DNA of 60,666 nt from the NCBI GenBank assembly GCA_024637215.1, contig JAGXFM010000011.1:1-60666 (forward strand), in the 5' to 3' direction. The notes under the pieces are model-generated. The model was not told the DNA's origin. It saw nothing but the letters and a program-made list of their open reading frames with translations, and did not search any database. Of this stretch, positions 10,097 to 18,613 are shown piece after piece. Numbering within the stretch: the stretch's first letter is position 1; each line of letters starts with the position of its first letter. The translations under genes and the position numbers were made by a program. The DNA is from Sulfuricurvum sp. (lineage in GTDB: Bacteria > Campylobacterota > Campylobacteria > Campylobacterales > Sulfurimonadaceae).

Positions 10097-10730
10097 GATA
10101 GTCATTCGTTTGAGTGAAAGGTTTTGAGCCGAAAAATCCCCGATACGACGAGAGAGGGGAGGGATGCGGAGCTTTCAGTATTAAATGCTTAGAGCTGTCG
10201 ATAAGGGTAGCTTTTTTCCCCGCCGGAGCACCCCACAAGATAAAAACAATATGTTCTCGCTGTTCACTAAGCGTTCGAATCACTTGGTCGGTAAAACGTT
10301 CCCATCCCCGCTCTTTGTGTGAAAATGGTTCACCTAAGCGAACAGTGAGCAGTGTATTAAGGAGCAATACCCCCTCCTGTGCCCAGTGAGTCAAATCACC
10401 GCTTTTGGGATACTCACATCCGATATCAGAGACCAGTTCTTTGAAGATATTTTGAAGCGAAGGTGGGAGTTGTACACCGTGCTGCACTGAGAACGATAAC
10501 CCGTGAGCCTGACTTACTCCATGGTAAGGATCTTGCCCTAAAATGACAACTTTGACATTTTCAAACGGGGTCGAGTTGAAGGCATTAAAAATGTGCCTAC
10601 CCTGCGGAAAAATAGTATAGTTTTTTTTCTCTTCGATGAGGAAAGTTTTGAGTTCTTCCATATAGGGGTGAGCGAATTCAGACGCTAATGCCTCTTTCCA
10701 ACTCGGATGAATAATCGGATTGATACTCAA
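10056..10730 (-). CDS. ung: uracil-DNA glycosylase (family 1)
   Basis: Removes uracil from DNA and starts base-excision repair in the cytoplasm. The water-activating motif GQDPYHG is at residues 65-71 (catalytic Asp67), and the minor-groove loop HPSPLS occurs near the C-terminus. The length of 224 residues is normal for Ung. The start is TTG at 10730, five bases after the hspR stop, with only a weak ribosome site. It is therefore the third gene of the cbpA-hspR operon and could be co-induced by heat or protein stress, although that is inference. Confidence 0.95.
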   Translation of the reverse strand: MSINPIIHPSWKEALASEFAHPYMEELKTFLIEEKKNYTIFPQGRHIFNAFNSTPFENVKVVILGQDPYHGVSQAHGLSFSVQHGVQLPPSLQNIFKELVSDIGCEYPKSGDLTHWAQEGVLLLNTLLTVRLGEPFSHKERGWERFTDQVIRTLSEQREHIVFILWGAPAGKKATLIDSSKHLILKAPHPSPLSSYRGFFGSKPFTQTNDYLKSVQIAPIAWCL

Positions 10731-10734
10731 AAGA

Positions 10735-11121
10735 CTACTTTAAAATATCATCTTCGAAAATAACCATCTCGTAAATACTCCGTTTTGTCACCAGCGATTT
10801 TTCCGGCGGGACATTGGAGCTGTTACGCATACGGGCGACTTCGACACGAAGTTCAGAGAGTTCACCCTCCATCATCTCCATTTTGTCTTTGAGACGCATG
10901 ACGACATCGACACCGGCAAGATTTACCCCAAGCTCACGTGTCAGACGAAGGATCGTTTTGATCTTTTCGATATCGCGCTGAGAGTAGAGACGTATACGCC
11001 CGTCGGAGCGTGAGGGGGCAATCAAATTTTCTCGTTCATATTGACGAAGCGTCTGAGGATGAATATCCAAAATCTTCGCTACGATGCTGATCATGTAAAC
11101 CGGTTCGTCAAAATGGTGCAT
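10735..11121 (-). CDS. hspR: MerR-family heat-shock repressor HspR
   Basis: A transcriptional repressor of chaperone genes that binds HAIR inverted repeats. The N-terminal MerR helix-turn-helix is clear: VYMISIVAKILDIHPQTLRQ, then the wing with YERENLIAPSRSDGRIRLYS. A leucine-rich coiled coil follows (VDVVMRLKDKMEMMEGEL). No C-terminal metal-sensing Cys cluster is seen, as expected for HspR rather than a metal-sensing MerR. A GGAG site precedes the ATG, two bases after the cbpA stop. The HAIR-like element upstream of cbpA implies feedback control of its own operon. Confidence 0.92.
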   Translation of the reverse strand: MHHFDEPVYMISIVAKILDIHPQTLRQYERENLIAPSRSDGRIRLYSQRDIEKIKTILRLTRELGVNLAGVDVVMRLKDKMEMMEGELSELRVEVARMRNSSNVPPEKSLVTKRSIYEMVIFEDDILK

Positions 11122-11123
11122 GA

Positions 11124-11996
11124 CTATACTCCTTGAGGAAGAGATTGTTTCATCTGTTCAACCAAATCAGGATCAATTTTATCAACCGCAGGCAAGACGA
11201 TGTTGGCTTTGAGATACAAATCACCGCGAACATTGCTCTGACGGTTCAATACCCCCATCTCTTTGAGACGGAAACGCTGACCATTTTTGGTGTTTTCCGG
11301 CACTTTGAGTGTTACCTCTTTTTCTAATGTCTGAATAGCAACTTTCCCGCCGAAAAGTGCCGCATAAAGAGGAACGTTAAAGGTTTTAACCAGATTATCC
11401 CCTTCACGCTCATATTCGGGATTCGCGGCGACATCGATCCGTAGGTACAAATCACCGACTTGACTTCCCGCACGTTTTCCTTTTCCGCGAACACGGAGCT
11501 TTTCACCGCTTTTGATCCCAGCGGGAATTTTGATGTCGAAACTCTCTCCTGAGAGGCCGATGGAGTGTTTGCCGCCCAATACGGCAACGGCAAACGGAAC
11601 CGTCACATTGGCATCGATGTCAAGATTCATCCCACCGCCAAATCCGCCACCAAAACCGCCTTGTCCGCCAAATCCTCCGAAGCCACCGCCGCCGCCTTGC
11701 CCAAAGATGTTACGGAGAATATCGTCCAAATCGACATTTCCCCCCTGCCCTCGAGCAAAGTCATGGAAATTCTGTCCACCGAACATTGAGTCACCGAACT
11801 GATCATATTTTGAGCGTTTCTCTTTATCGCTGAGAACTTCGTACGCCGCATTAATCTCTTTAAATTTCTCTTCTGCTTTGGGGTCTTTGTTCACATCGGG
11901 ATGATATTGGCGTGCCAGTTTTCGGTATGCTTTTTTGATCTCGGCTTCACTCGCACCGGGAGCAATTTCGAGGGTAGTGTATAAACTTTTAGACAT
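11124..11996 (-). CDS. cbpA: DnaJ-class co-chaperone CbpA
   Basis: A J-domain co-chaperone that stimulates DnaK. The J domain occupies residues 1-70 with the HPD triad at 32-34. A glycine/phenylalanine-rich linker follows (about 85-122), and then two beta-rich substrate-binding domains (from [13 protein letters not shown]). The CxxCxGxG zinc-finger repeats of true DnaJ are absent, which makes this CbpA-type. It heads the cbpA-hspR-ung operon, the same cbpA-hspR pair as in Helicobacter and Campylobacter. Its promoter overlaps a HAIR-like element, so heat-inducible repression by HspR is predicted. Confidence 0.93.
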   Translation of the reverse strand: MSKSLYTTLEIAPGASEAEIKKAYRKLARQYHPDVNKDPKAEEKFKEINAAYEVLSDKEKRSKYDQFGDSMFGGQNFHDFARGQGGNVDLDDILRNIFGQGGGGGFGGFGGQGGFGGGFGGGMNLDIDANVTVPFAVAVLGGKHSIGLSGESFDIKIPAGIKSGEKLRVRGKGKRAGSQVGDLYLRIDVAANPEYEREGDNLVKTFNVPLYAALFGGKVAIQTLEKEVTLKVPENTKNGQRFRLKEMGVLNRQSNVRGDLYLKANIVLPAVDKIDPDLVEQMKQSLPQGV

Positions 11997-12037
11997 AATT
12001 GTATCCTGTTCAAATCATAGTTAATTATTTATCAAAA

Positions 12038-12067
12038 ATTATAACAGAATAGTTGAGTCAAAGTCAA
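12038..12067 (-). promoter_or_regulatory. sigma-70-like promoter of cbpA-hspR-ung
   Basis: On the minus strand TTGACT (12067-12062) is followed after 18 bases by TATAAT (12043-12038), about 42 bases upstream of the cbpA ATG. The -35-like hexamer lies inside the HAIR-like element. A bound repressor would therefore cover it. Confidence 0.6.
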
Positions 12068-12072
12068 TCAAG
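12052..12072 (-). promoter_or_regulatory. HAIR-like HspR operator
   Basis: Read on the minus strand the site is CTTGATT, seven bases, ACTCAAC. The HAIR consensus recognised by HspR is CTTGAGT-N7-ACTCAAG, so 12 of 14 arm bases match with the exact spacer. It lies 56-76 bases upstream of cbpA, whose operon encodes HspR itself. Confidence 0.75.
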
Positions 12073-12118
12073 GTTAAAAAGAAGAGCTCATAAGATAGGG
12101 AAAAAGGAGGAATTGACA

Positions 12119-12138
12119 ATTGCGCCAATATGACGCAA
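12119..12138 (-). terminator. weak hairpin after purH, possible terminator
   Basis: Minus strand, just after the purH stop: TTGCG.CA and TG.CGCAA arms (one internal mismatch) around a three-base loop. A C/T-rich stretch follows, rather than a clean T run. Terminator function is only possible. Confidence 0.25.
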
Positions 12139-12144
12139 CTATGC

Positions 12145-13680
12145 TTAGTGTAAAAAGTGACGAATACCTGTAAAATAAAGAGCCATACCGTGCTCATCCG
12201 CCGCAGCGATGACTTCCTCATCACGTACCGAACCGCCCGGTTGGATAACGGTTTTAACCCCCGCTCCCGCCGCCGCATCGATCGAATCACGGAACGGGAA
12301 GAACGCTTCAGACGCCAACGCCGAACCACTCACATCCAGACCCATCTCTTCGGCTTTACGCAATGCACAGCGCGCCGCATCGACACGAGAGGTCATCCCC
12401 ATACCGACGGCGACCATCGCCGCATCTTTGACGTAGACGACACAGTTTGATTTGGTGAGAGATGCCACTTTGTACGCAATCTCCGCATCTTTCAAAGCTG
12501 CTTCGCTTGCAACATGTTTGGTTACAAGTTTAGCATTTTTGATCTCTTCGGCAGTTACACGATCCGCATCTTGAAATACAAACCCGCCGTCGATGTGTTT
12601 GAAATCGATTGCATCGTTGCTGAGGGCGATACGATCACTGCCGTATTCAAAAAGTTTAAGACGTTTTTTCGGCTCGAACACGGCGCGCGCTTCCTCATCG
12701 ATAGAGCCTGCAATGATCACTTCGAGGAACATTTCGTTCATCTTCTCTGCCAACGCTTTCGTCACGACGCCGTTGACCGCAACGACACCGCCGAACGCGG
12801 AGATAGGATCGCATTTGAGCGCCTCATTATACGCATCGAGGAGGTTCTCACGGATCGCAAAACCGCATGGATTACCGTGTTTGACGATACAGATCGCATT
12901 TTCATCCCCGAACGCCGCCGCGATTTTCACCGCACCGCTGATGTCGGTGAGGTTGTTAAAACTCGCTTCCCCTTTGAGGGTTTTGAAGTTTTGGCTAAAA
13001 AATGCGTCAAACTCGTATAAACCACCCTTTTGATGCGGGTTTTCACCGTAACGGGTATCCATCACTTTGTTTCCGACGATAAACTGTTTTGACCCCATGC
13101 CGTTGTTAAAACGTTTGTTCATGTAGTTGGCGATCATGGAATCATACGCCGCGGTGTGCTCATACGCTTTGATCATGAGATCACGGCGGAACTCAACCGT
13201 GTTTTCACCGTTTGAAATCGCATTGAGCACGAGAGAATAATCCGATGGATCGGTAAGGATGATAACGCTGTCGAAGTTTTTCGCCGCAGAGCGGACCATG
13301 GCAGGGCCGCCGATGTCGATATTTTCGATGATCTCTTCGAAATCGTCGGTTTTCTCAATCGTCGCTTTGAACGGATAGAGGTTGACACATACCAAATCGA
13401 TCGCCTCGACACCGAGTTCGACCGCTTGGTCGAGGTGCGATTGTTTATCACGTCGGTGCAAAATACCGCCGTGGATGTACGGGTTTAGGGTTTTAACACG
13501 CCCTTCGAAACACTCAGGGAATTTAGTCACCTCATCGATCTCGATGGCGCTGACACCTGCATCTTTGAGCATTTTGTACGTTCCACCGGTAGAGATGATT
13601 TGATACTCCAAACCGATAAGAGATTTGGCAAATTCAACGATGTTGCTTTTATCGCTGACACTGAGCAATGCACGCTTCAT
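12145..13680 (-). CDS. purH: bifunctional AICAR formyltransferase/IMP cyclohydrolase
   Basis: Catalyses the last two steps of purine synthesis: formylation of AICAR with 10-formyl-THF, then cyclisation to IMP. The N-terminal MGS-like cyclohydrolase domain begins [19 protein letters not shown] and includes [13 protein letters not shown]. The formyltransferase domain starts near residue 195 and carries the conserved RYGENPHQ motif and IVKHGNPCG. The ATG at 13680, with an AAAGGA site, is preferred over an in-frame upstream ATG at 13710. The length of about 511 residues is normal. It is a single-gene unit. Confidence 0.96.
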   Translation of the reverse strand: MKRALLSVSDKSNIVEFAKSLIGLEYQIISTGGTYKMLKDAGVSAIEIDEVTKFPECFEGRVKTLNPYIHGGILHRRDKQSHLDQAVELGVEAIDLVCVNLYPFKATIEKTDDFEEIIENIDIGGPAMVRSAAKNFDSVIILTDPSDYSLVLNAISNGENTVEFRRDLMIKAYEHTAAYDSMIANYMNKRFNNGMGSKQFIVGNKVMDTRYGENPHQKGGLYEFDAFFSQNFKTLKGEASFNNLTDISGAVKIAAAFGDENAICIVKHGNPCGFAIRENLLDAYNEALKCDPISAFGGVVAVNGVVTKALAEKMNEMFLEVIIAGSIDEEARAVFEPKKRLKLFEYGSDRIALSNDAIDFKHIDGGFVFQDADRVTAEEIKNAKLVTKHVASEAALKDAEIAYKVASLTKSNCVVYVKDAAMVAVGMGMTSRVDAARCALRKAEEMGLDVSGSALASEAFFPFRDSIDAAAGAGVKTVIQPGGSVRDEEVIAAADEHGMALYFTGIRHFLH

Positions 13681-13763
13681 GCAGTTCCTTTGATTGGGTC
13701 GTATGCCCATAAATTAATGGTGGAATTGTAGCAAATGGTGGTTTAGGGGAAGGTAAATTGAGA

Positions 13764-13769
13764 TAAAAT
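13764..13769 (+). promoter_or_regulatory. -10 box of hypoxanthine-DNA glycosylase gene, probably leaderless
   Basis: TAAAAT ends six bases before the ATG at 13776. The only purine-rich stretch (AGGGGAAGG) is more than 20 bases upstream, too far to act as a ribosome site. Confidence 0.4.
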
Positions 13770-13775
13770 TCTTCT

Positions 13776-14270
13776 ATGAAATCCTATATTCACCCCTTTC
13801 CTCCCATCCTTGATGAGCATACCCGCATCCTATTTTTGGGGAGTTTTCCCAGCATCGCCTCATTTGAGCAAGCCTTTTACTACGCCCATCCGCGCAACGC
13901 ATTTTGGCCGATACTCGAAGCGATTTTTGATGTCCGTTTAGAAACCAATAAGGCAAAAACAGCATTTTGCCTCACAAAGGGGATCGGGTTGTGGGATGTC
14001 ATTGGAAGTTGTGAGCGGAGTAATTCGAGCGATACGAATCTGAAAAACTGTATCCCCAATGACTTTGAAAAACTGTTGAATGACTATCCAAATATCCACG
14101 TTCTCGCCTTTACGGGGAAAAAAAGCCATGATTTGTTTATGAAGATTTTTAAAGATTTGAAAATAGAGAAAGTGTTGCTTCCCTCCACTTCACCCGCTCA
14201 TGCCGCGATGACACGTGAAAAGAAAACGAAAATTTACACAGAATTTTTAGAAAAGTATTTAACTCTCTAG
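13776..14270 (+). CDS. hypoxanthine-DNA glycosylase (UDG family 6-like)
   Basis: A 164-residue member of the uracil-DNA glycosylase superfamily, in the group annotated DNA-deoxyinosine glycosylase, which excises hypoxanthine (deaminated adenine). Group features seen are ILFLGSFPSIASFEQAFYYAHPRNAFWPIL at the N-terminus (GSFPS-type active-site loop, then YAHPRNAFW) and LLPSTSPAHA near the C-terminus. A -10-like TAAAAT ends six bases before the ATG and no Shine-Dalgarno is near, so it may be leaderless. It overlaps convergent dacA by 12 bases. With ung 3 kb away the window holds two deamination-repair glycosylases. Confidence 0.82.
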   Translation: MKSYIHPFPPILDEHTRILFLGSFPSIASFEQAFYYAHPRNAFWPILEAIFDVRLETNKAKTAFCLTKGIGLWDVIGSCERSNSSDTNLKNCIPNDFEKLLNDYPNIHVLAFTGKKSHDLFMKIFKDLKIEKVLLPSTSPAHAAMTREKKTKIYTEFLEKYLTL

Positions 14271-15059
14271 TACCTGCTCGAATATATTTCTCGCCGTCTT
14301 CCAGCGATCCCCTTTGGCATTCATCATCACGATAACACAATCTTTTCCGTCTTTTTTTGCCCGAGCGATCAAACACGGTCCCGCTTTAGCGGTGTAGCCC
14401 GTCTTGATCCCGACAGCGTACTGATAGCGATTCAAAAGACGGTTGTGGGTATAGGCGTAAAATTCGCGGTTTTTATTGAGCGCACGATACCGGTGTTCGT
14501 TCATTTTGCTAATTTCGTTAAATTTGCGGTTTTTTATCGCATACTCGGCCATTTTCATGAGGTCTTTGGGAGTAGAATAGTGCCCTTTGGTATCGTATCC
14601 GCAAGGATTGCTAAACGACGTGTGGTTCATCCCGATTTTTTTAGCCTTAGCATTCATCATCTCGACAAAATGCTTTTCGCTCCCCCCCACCGTAATCGCG
14701 ATTGCTTTGGCCGCATCGTTATCCGATTTGATCATCGCCGCTTTGATCAAATCTTCCATAAGGATCACATCACCCCGTCTATACCCCGCGATCGTCGGTT
14801 CTACTTTGGTCATTTCCCGTGTAATCGTAATCGGTTTTTTAAGACTGCCGTGTTCAATCGCCAACATAACCGTCATCACTTTGGTGAGACTGGCGGGTTG
14901 AACCTCTTTGAACGGTTCTTTCGAGTAGAGCATCTGATTAGAGGTCATATCTTTGACTAGCAGTGCTTCTACTTGGAGTTTACCCAGCTCATTTTTATCG
15001 ATCTGAGCGTTGAGGGTGAGCGAAAAACCTAAAAGAAATGCGCATAGATGTTTAACCAT
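14259..15059 (-). CDS. dacA: D-alanyl-D-alanine carboxypeptidase (PBP5/6 type)
   Basis: A periplasmic penicillin-binding protein that trims the terminal D-Ala of peptidoglycan stem peptides. A signal peptide (MVKHLCAFLLGFSLTLNA) leads the protein. The three active-site motifs are present: SLTK at residues 57-60, SDN in MIKSDNDAA, and KTG in GIKTGYTAKAG. At 266 residues it covers the catalytic domain but is shorter than E. coli PBP5, lacking the long C-terminal domain and amphipathic membrane anchor. An AAGGA site precedes the ATG. It is divergent from the mla operon. Confidence 0.9.
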   Translation of the reverse strand: MVKHLCAFLLGFSLTLNAQIDKNELGKLQVEALLVKDMTSNQMLYSKEPFKEVQPASLTKVMTVMLAIEHGSLKKPITITREMTKVEPTIAGYRRGDVILMEDLIKAAMIKSDNDAAKAIAITVGGSEKHFVEMMNAKAKKIGMNHTSFSNPCGYDTKGHYSTPKDLMKMAEYAIKNRKFNEISKMNEHRYRALNKNREFYAYTHNRLLNRYQYAVGIKTGYTAKAGPCLIARAKKDGKDCVIVMMNAKGDRWKTARNIFEQVLES

Positions 15060-15143
15060 TTGAATCCTTGAATAAATGTTTGTATTAACTCGTAAAAAGC
15101 AAACACTATGCCACCTCGTAACAAACGCTTTTAATCCGTCAAA

Positions 15144-15175
15144 AAAAATGTGAAAAAGTCACTAAAAATGTGACT
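15144..15175. promoter_or_regulatory. candidate operator upstream of mla operon
   Basis: Two direct copies of AAAAATGTGA (15144-15153 and 15164-15173) are spaced exactly 20 bases apart, about two helical turns. A perfect inverted repeat AGTCAC-N7-GTGACT (15157-15162 and 15170-15175) is interleaved with them. The array abuts the -10-like box at 15195-15200 and would occupy the -35 region. The binding factor is unknown. Confidence 0.4.
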
Positions 15176-15194
15176 TAAGATTTATAGAATGCGT

Positions 15195-15200
15195 TATAAT
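15195..15200 (+). promoter_or_regulatory. -10 box of mla operon, probably leaderless
   Basis: A consensus TATAAT ends five bases before the mlaE ATG (15206). Transcription would therefore begin at or beside the start codon. No ribosome-binding sequence precedes the ATG. Confidence 0.5.
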
Positions 15201-15205
15201 AAACG

Positions 15206-16324
15206 ATGCAAAGTGTAATTCCGGCATCACTGACTATTACCCATGAATCGGCCAAAACCCTTCTTAAGTGCAAGGGAGATTGGACCATCGAAAACCTCTT
15301 AGAGGTTGCCGATCAACTTGAAAACCTTACTCCACAACCAAATATCTTTTGGGATGTAGCTGAAATATCTGAAATCGACTCAGCCGGAATTGCATTGTGG
15401 CAGTTGAGTAATCGCACCCTTGAACAAAAGGGACATAAATGTGAAACGATTGGTATCCGTAATGAGCACTCCCGCCTCTATCGTCTTCTCTATTCCGAAT
15501 CGTTTCAAAATTCTCCTCCCCCCGATTCCCCATCGTGGCTTTATCGTCTGGGAAGAGAAACCCATTTTAGTGTTTTAGGGATCGGAAGCTTTCTCTCCTT
15601 TTTAGGAGAAGCTTTCATACTGCTATTTTTCACACTTCGGCACCCTCAACTCATTCGTTACCGTTCTATCGGTACCCATATTTTGGAAACCGGAGCGAAT
15701 GCCCTCCCTATTATCGCCATCAGCGCATTTTTGATTGGGGTGGTAGTAGCCTATCAAAGCGTCGTACAGCTCCAAAAATTTGGAGCCGATATTTTCATTG
15801 TCGATATGATCGGAATATCTCTCACCCGCGAACTTGCCCCTTTGATTACGGCCATCGTTGTTGCAGGGCGAAGCGGTTCGGCATTTACCGCTCAAATCGG
15901 TGCCATGAAAATGACTCAAGAGATCGATGCCATGAAAACAATGGGATTTGACCCTTTTACCTTTTTGGTATGGCCGAGAGTCTTCGCACTCATGATCGTT
16001 ATGCCGCTCCTTATTTTCTTTGCTGATATGGTAGGAATCTTCGGAGGAATGGTGATCGCACACGCTCAGTCAAATTTGAGTTTCACTGAATTTATCCACC
16101 GTCTTCAAGGTGCATTGGCATTGAAACATTACCTCATCGGAATACTTAAAGGGCCATTTTTTGCCTTTTTGATCGCGTTTGTAAGTACCTACCGAGGATT
16201 TCAAGTCTCCATGAACACGGAGAGTATCGGGCACTACACGACAAAAAGTGTCGTAAATTCCATCTTTTTGGTCATTGCCTGTGATGCACTCTTCTCTATC
16301 CTCTTAACGGAACTGAAACTGTGA
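15206..16324 (+). CDS. mlaE: MlaE-family lipid ABC transporter permease with N-terminal STAS domain
   Basis: The permease subunit of an Mla-type phospholipid transporter in the inner membrane. Residues 1 to about 95 form a STAS domain (WDVAEISEIDSAGIALWQL), fused ahead of the MlaE/permease domain. In E. coli the STAS part is a separate protein, MlaB. The permease part has the GVVVAYQSVVQLQKFGA helix and the SGSAFTAQIGAMKMTQEIDAM coupling region. The gene corresponds to iamB of Campylobacter by family. Its stop overlaps the next start (GTGA), so the unit is coupled to mlaF. Confidence 0.9.
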   Translation: MQSVIPASLTITHESAKTLLKCKGDWTIENLLEVADQLENLTPQPNIFWDVAEISEIDSAGIALWQLSNRTLEQKGHKCETIGIRNEHSRLYRLLYSESFQNSPPPDSPSWLYRLGRETHFSVLGIGSFLSFLGEAFILLFFTLRHPQLIRYRSIGTHILETGANALPIIAISAFLIGVVVAYQSVVQLQKFGADIFIVDMIGISLTRELAPLITAIVVAGRSGSAFTAQIGAMKMTQEIDAMKTMGFDPFTFLVWPRVFALMIVMPLLIFFADMVGIFGGMVIAHAQSNLSFTEFIHRLQGALALKHYLIGILKGPFFAFLIAFVSTYRGFQVSMNTESIGHYTTKSVVNSIFLVIACDALFSILLTELKL

Positions 16325-17076
16325 AACAGATTATTATCGATGTTCGTGATGTCGTCACTGCATTCGGAGAACATCTGATTCACGATCACATCAACTGCAC
16401 GGTACGAGAAAACGAAATCTATGCCCTGTTAGGGGGGAGCGGATCGGGTAAATCGACCCTGATGCGAGAGATGATCCTCCTTGAGCGCCCTCAAAGTGGC
16501 ACCATCCATGTGCTGGGGCACGATCTTTCCAAACTCACACCGCTTGAAGCGGCTGGACTGCGCCGCTCTTGGGGGGTACTGTTTCAATCGGGAGCCCTTT
16601 ACTCCTCTCTCACCGTCGGAGAGAACATCGCACTCCTCTACAACGAATACACCGATCTCTCCCCCAAGCTTATCGATGAACTGATTCAACTCAAAATCAA
16701 TCTTGTCGGGCTTCCACCCCATGCAAAACATCTCTATCCTTCGCAACTCAGTGGAGGTATGGTTAAACGAGCGGCGCTCGCCCGCGCCCTTGCCCTTGAT
16801 CCCAAACTCCTGTTTTTGGATGAACCGACTTCAGGACTCGATCCGCTCAGTTCACGACAATTTGATGCTTTGATTCAACAATTGCGTGATCTTTTGGGAC
16901 TTACCGTCATCATGGTGACGCATGATTTGGATACAATTCATCATATTGTGGATCGATTCACCTTATTGGGCGAGAAAAAAGCGATTGCGGAGGGAAACCT
17001 CAGAGAGGTTCTGGCAATCGATCATCCGATTGTCGATTATTTTTTTAAAAAGGGTCCGCATGGAATCACGTGTTAA
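16321..17076 (+). CDS. mlaF: MlaF-family ABC transporter ATPase
   Basis: The ATPase that powers the Mla-type lipid transporter at the cytoplasmic face. The Walker A motif GGSGSGKST is near residues 38-46, the signature LSGGMVKRAALARA near 142-155, Walker B LLFLDEPTSGLD near 161-172, and the H-loop in VTHDLD. The start is GTG at 16321, within the mlaE stop. The 3' end overlaps mlaD by 17 bases. It corresponds to iamA of Campylobacter by family and gene order. Confidence 0.93.
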   Translation: MKQIIIDVRDVVTAFGEHLIHDHINCTVRENEIYALLGGSGSGKSTLMREMILLERPQSGTIHVLGHDLSKLTPLEAAGLRRSWGVLFQSGALYSSLTVGENIALLYNEYTDLSPKLIDELIQLKINLVGLPPHAKHLYPSQLSGGMVKRAALARALALDPKLLFLDEPTSGLDPLSSRQFDALIQQLRDLLGLTVIMVTHDLDTIHHIVDRFTLLGEKKAIAEGNLREVLAIDHPIVDYFFKKGPHGITC

Positions 17077-18016
17077 TTATATGGCCATCGGCGTCTTTAT
17101 TGTCCTCTTTAGCGTCGCTCTCGTTGCGTTTGCATTTTGGCTCGGAAAATACAATCAAGATGAACGACAATACCGTCGCTATAACGTTTTTATCACCGAA
17201 TCGGTTTCGGGGCTTGCGCCTGAAGCGGCTGTAAAATTTCACGGTGTGGATGTCGGAAAAGTAGAATCAATCCGTATCAACCCCCGCAACAGTGAAGAGG
17301 TTGAATTGGTCTTGAAAATAAAAAAAGAGACCCCTATCAAAACCGACTCTAATGCTATCTTGAAATTTTACGGGATTACAGGACTTGCCTTTATCGAAAT
17401 CGCCGGCGGTTCAAAAGGTGCCCCCCTTCTTGCAAACGGAGACGACACTGTTCCTACCATCCCTTCCAGCCCTTCGCTAATCCAACGTCTCGATGAATCG
17501 CTCAGTGATGTCGCTTCCAAACTCTCAATGACCCTTGATCGTGCCGACAGACTCTTCAGTGATAAAAATGTTGATAACGTTGCCAGATCCCTTGAGAATT
17601 TACGCTCATTAACCACTCAAATTGACGGATACCAAGGAGAGATTAAAGCTCTATTGGCACAAAGTATCGCGTTAGAGCATAATGCCTCCGAATCTTTGGG
17701 TGCGATGAAAGAGGCAGCCGGAAGCGTTAAAACCGCTTCGGGCAATTTTAACACGCTTGTTCAAACCAAAATGGCAACAACTCTCGAATCGCTTGAAGCA
17801 ACCTCAAAAGAGAGTCATACGCTGATTAAAAAGCTGGAGGCGAGCGTCGATCGAGGCGATTATAATATCGCTCCGGCAAGCAGTGAGCTCACCTCCCTTT
17901 TAGAACAAAGCCGTTCTCTCACGAGTGAAATGGAGATGACATTACGCTCACTCAGAGAAAGCCCTTCTGATTTACTGTTTAAAAAAACACCTCCAAAACC
18001 AGGCCCGGGAGAATAA
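17060..18016 (+). CDS. mlaD: MlaD-family substrate-binding protein
   Basis: The periplasmic MCE-domain subunit that carries phospholipids between the permease and its outer-membrane partner. One N-terminal membrane helix (MAIGVFIVLFSVALVAFAFWLG) is followed by an MCE domain (VSGLAPEAAVKFHGVDVGKV) and a long helical C-terminus (about residues 165-310). A much longer open frame from 16922 exists, but the ATG at 17060 gives the normal N-terminus just before the membrane helix. The protein is longer than E. coli MlaD and resembles the long, coiled-coil-bearing MCE proteins. Confidence 0.9.
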   Translation: MESRVNYMAIGVFIVLFSVALVAFAFWLGKYNQDERQYRRYNVFITESVSGLAPEAAVKFHGVDVGKVESIRINPRNSEEVELVLKIKKETPIKTDSNAILKFYGITGLAFIEIAGGSKGAPLLANGDDTVPTIPSSPSLIQRLDESLSDVASKLSMTLDRADRLFSDKNVDNVARSLENLRSLTTQIDGYQGEIKALLAQSIALEHNASESLGAMKEAAGSVKTASGNFNTLVQTKMATTLESLEATSKESHTLIKKLEASVDRGDYNIAPASSELTSLLEQSRSLTSEMEMTLRSLRESPSDLLFKKTPPKPGPGE

Positions 18017-18019
18017 TAC

Positions 18020-18613
18020 ATGCGACACTACCCTCTTTATCTTATAGCACTTTTTACACTGTGGGGATGCTCCGCACCTTCCATCAATGAATATACACTT
18101 CTCACTACCCAAACCGTTTATCAGGACAAAGCTCCGCTCTCCACTAAAAGTCTCTCTGTGGCTCTAAGCAAATCGGTAGCTTCACTCTCCGGTAAAAACA
18201 TTATTTATCTTCATGAAAACGGTGGAACCGGGGCTTATCTTTATAGCCGCTGGAGCGATACTCCCTCCATAATGCTACAACGTTCACTCCTCACCTCTTT
18301 ATACGAACAAAGATTATTTGCTTCTCTCTCCCCTTCCACGTCCATTGCTAAATCCGATTGGATGCTTGAATCGGATTTAGATGCCTTTACCCATCGTATT
18401 TCGAACGATAAAAGTGATGGGTACATCGATGTTACCTACCGTCTCATCGATACCCAGAGCAAACGTCAGATTGCCTCCAAACGCTTTGTTGTCTCCAATC
18501 CCTCAACCTCAGCCGATGCGACAGGGGGAATCAATGCCCTCAAATCGAGTGAACATGAACTTAACCGCCAATGTATAGCATGGCTAAAAACAATCGTAAA
18601 GGAGATCAAATGA
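18020..18613 (+). CDS. ABC-type transport auxiliary lipoprotein
   Basis: A 197-residue outer-membrane lipoprotein of the ABC-type transport auxiliary (PqiC-like) family, probably the outer-membrane end of the Mla-like system. The lipobox LWGC places the lipidated Cys at residue 17, followed by Ser, which fits outer-membrane sorting. Then come YTLLT and the family phrase SVALSKSVASLSGKNIIYL. It begins three bases after mlaD, and its TGA overlaps the ATG of the phosphofructokinase gene. The same fourth position is held by a lipoprotein in the Campylobacter cluster. Confidence 0.78.
   Translation: MRHYPLYLIALFTLWGCSAPSINEYTLLTTQTVYQDKAPLSTKSLSVALSKSVASLSGKNIIYLHENGGTGAYLYSRWSDTPSIMLQRSLLTSLYEQRLFASLSPSTSIAKSDWMLESDLDAFTHRISNDKSDGYIDVTYRLIDTQSKRQIASKRFVVSNPSTSADATGGINALKSSEHELNRQCIAWLKTIVKEIK

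Noticed and set aside
11512-11802. Proline-rich frame opposite cbpA
   Set aside because: It is the antisense of the glycine-rich linker of CbpA, not a gene.
14445-14960. 171-residue frame opposite dacA
   Set aside because: Its His/Arg/Phe-rich composition is the usual antisense shadow, and dacA has all penicillin-binding motifs.
16922-17059. N-terminal extension of mlaD reaching far into mlaF
   Set aside because: The extra 46 residues are the shadow of mlaF. The ATG at 17060 gives the normal short cytoplasmic tail before the membrane helix.
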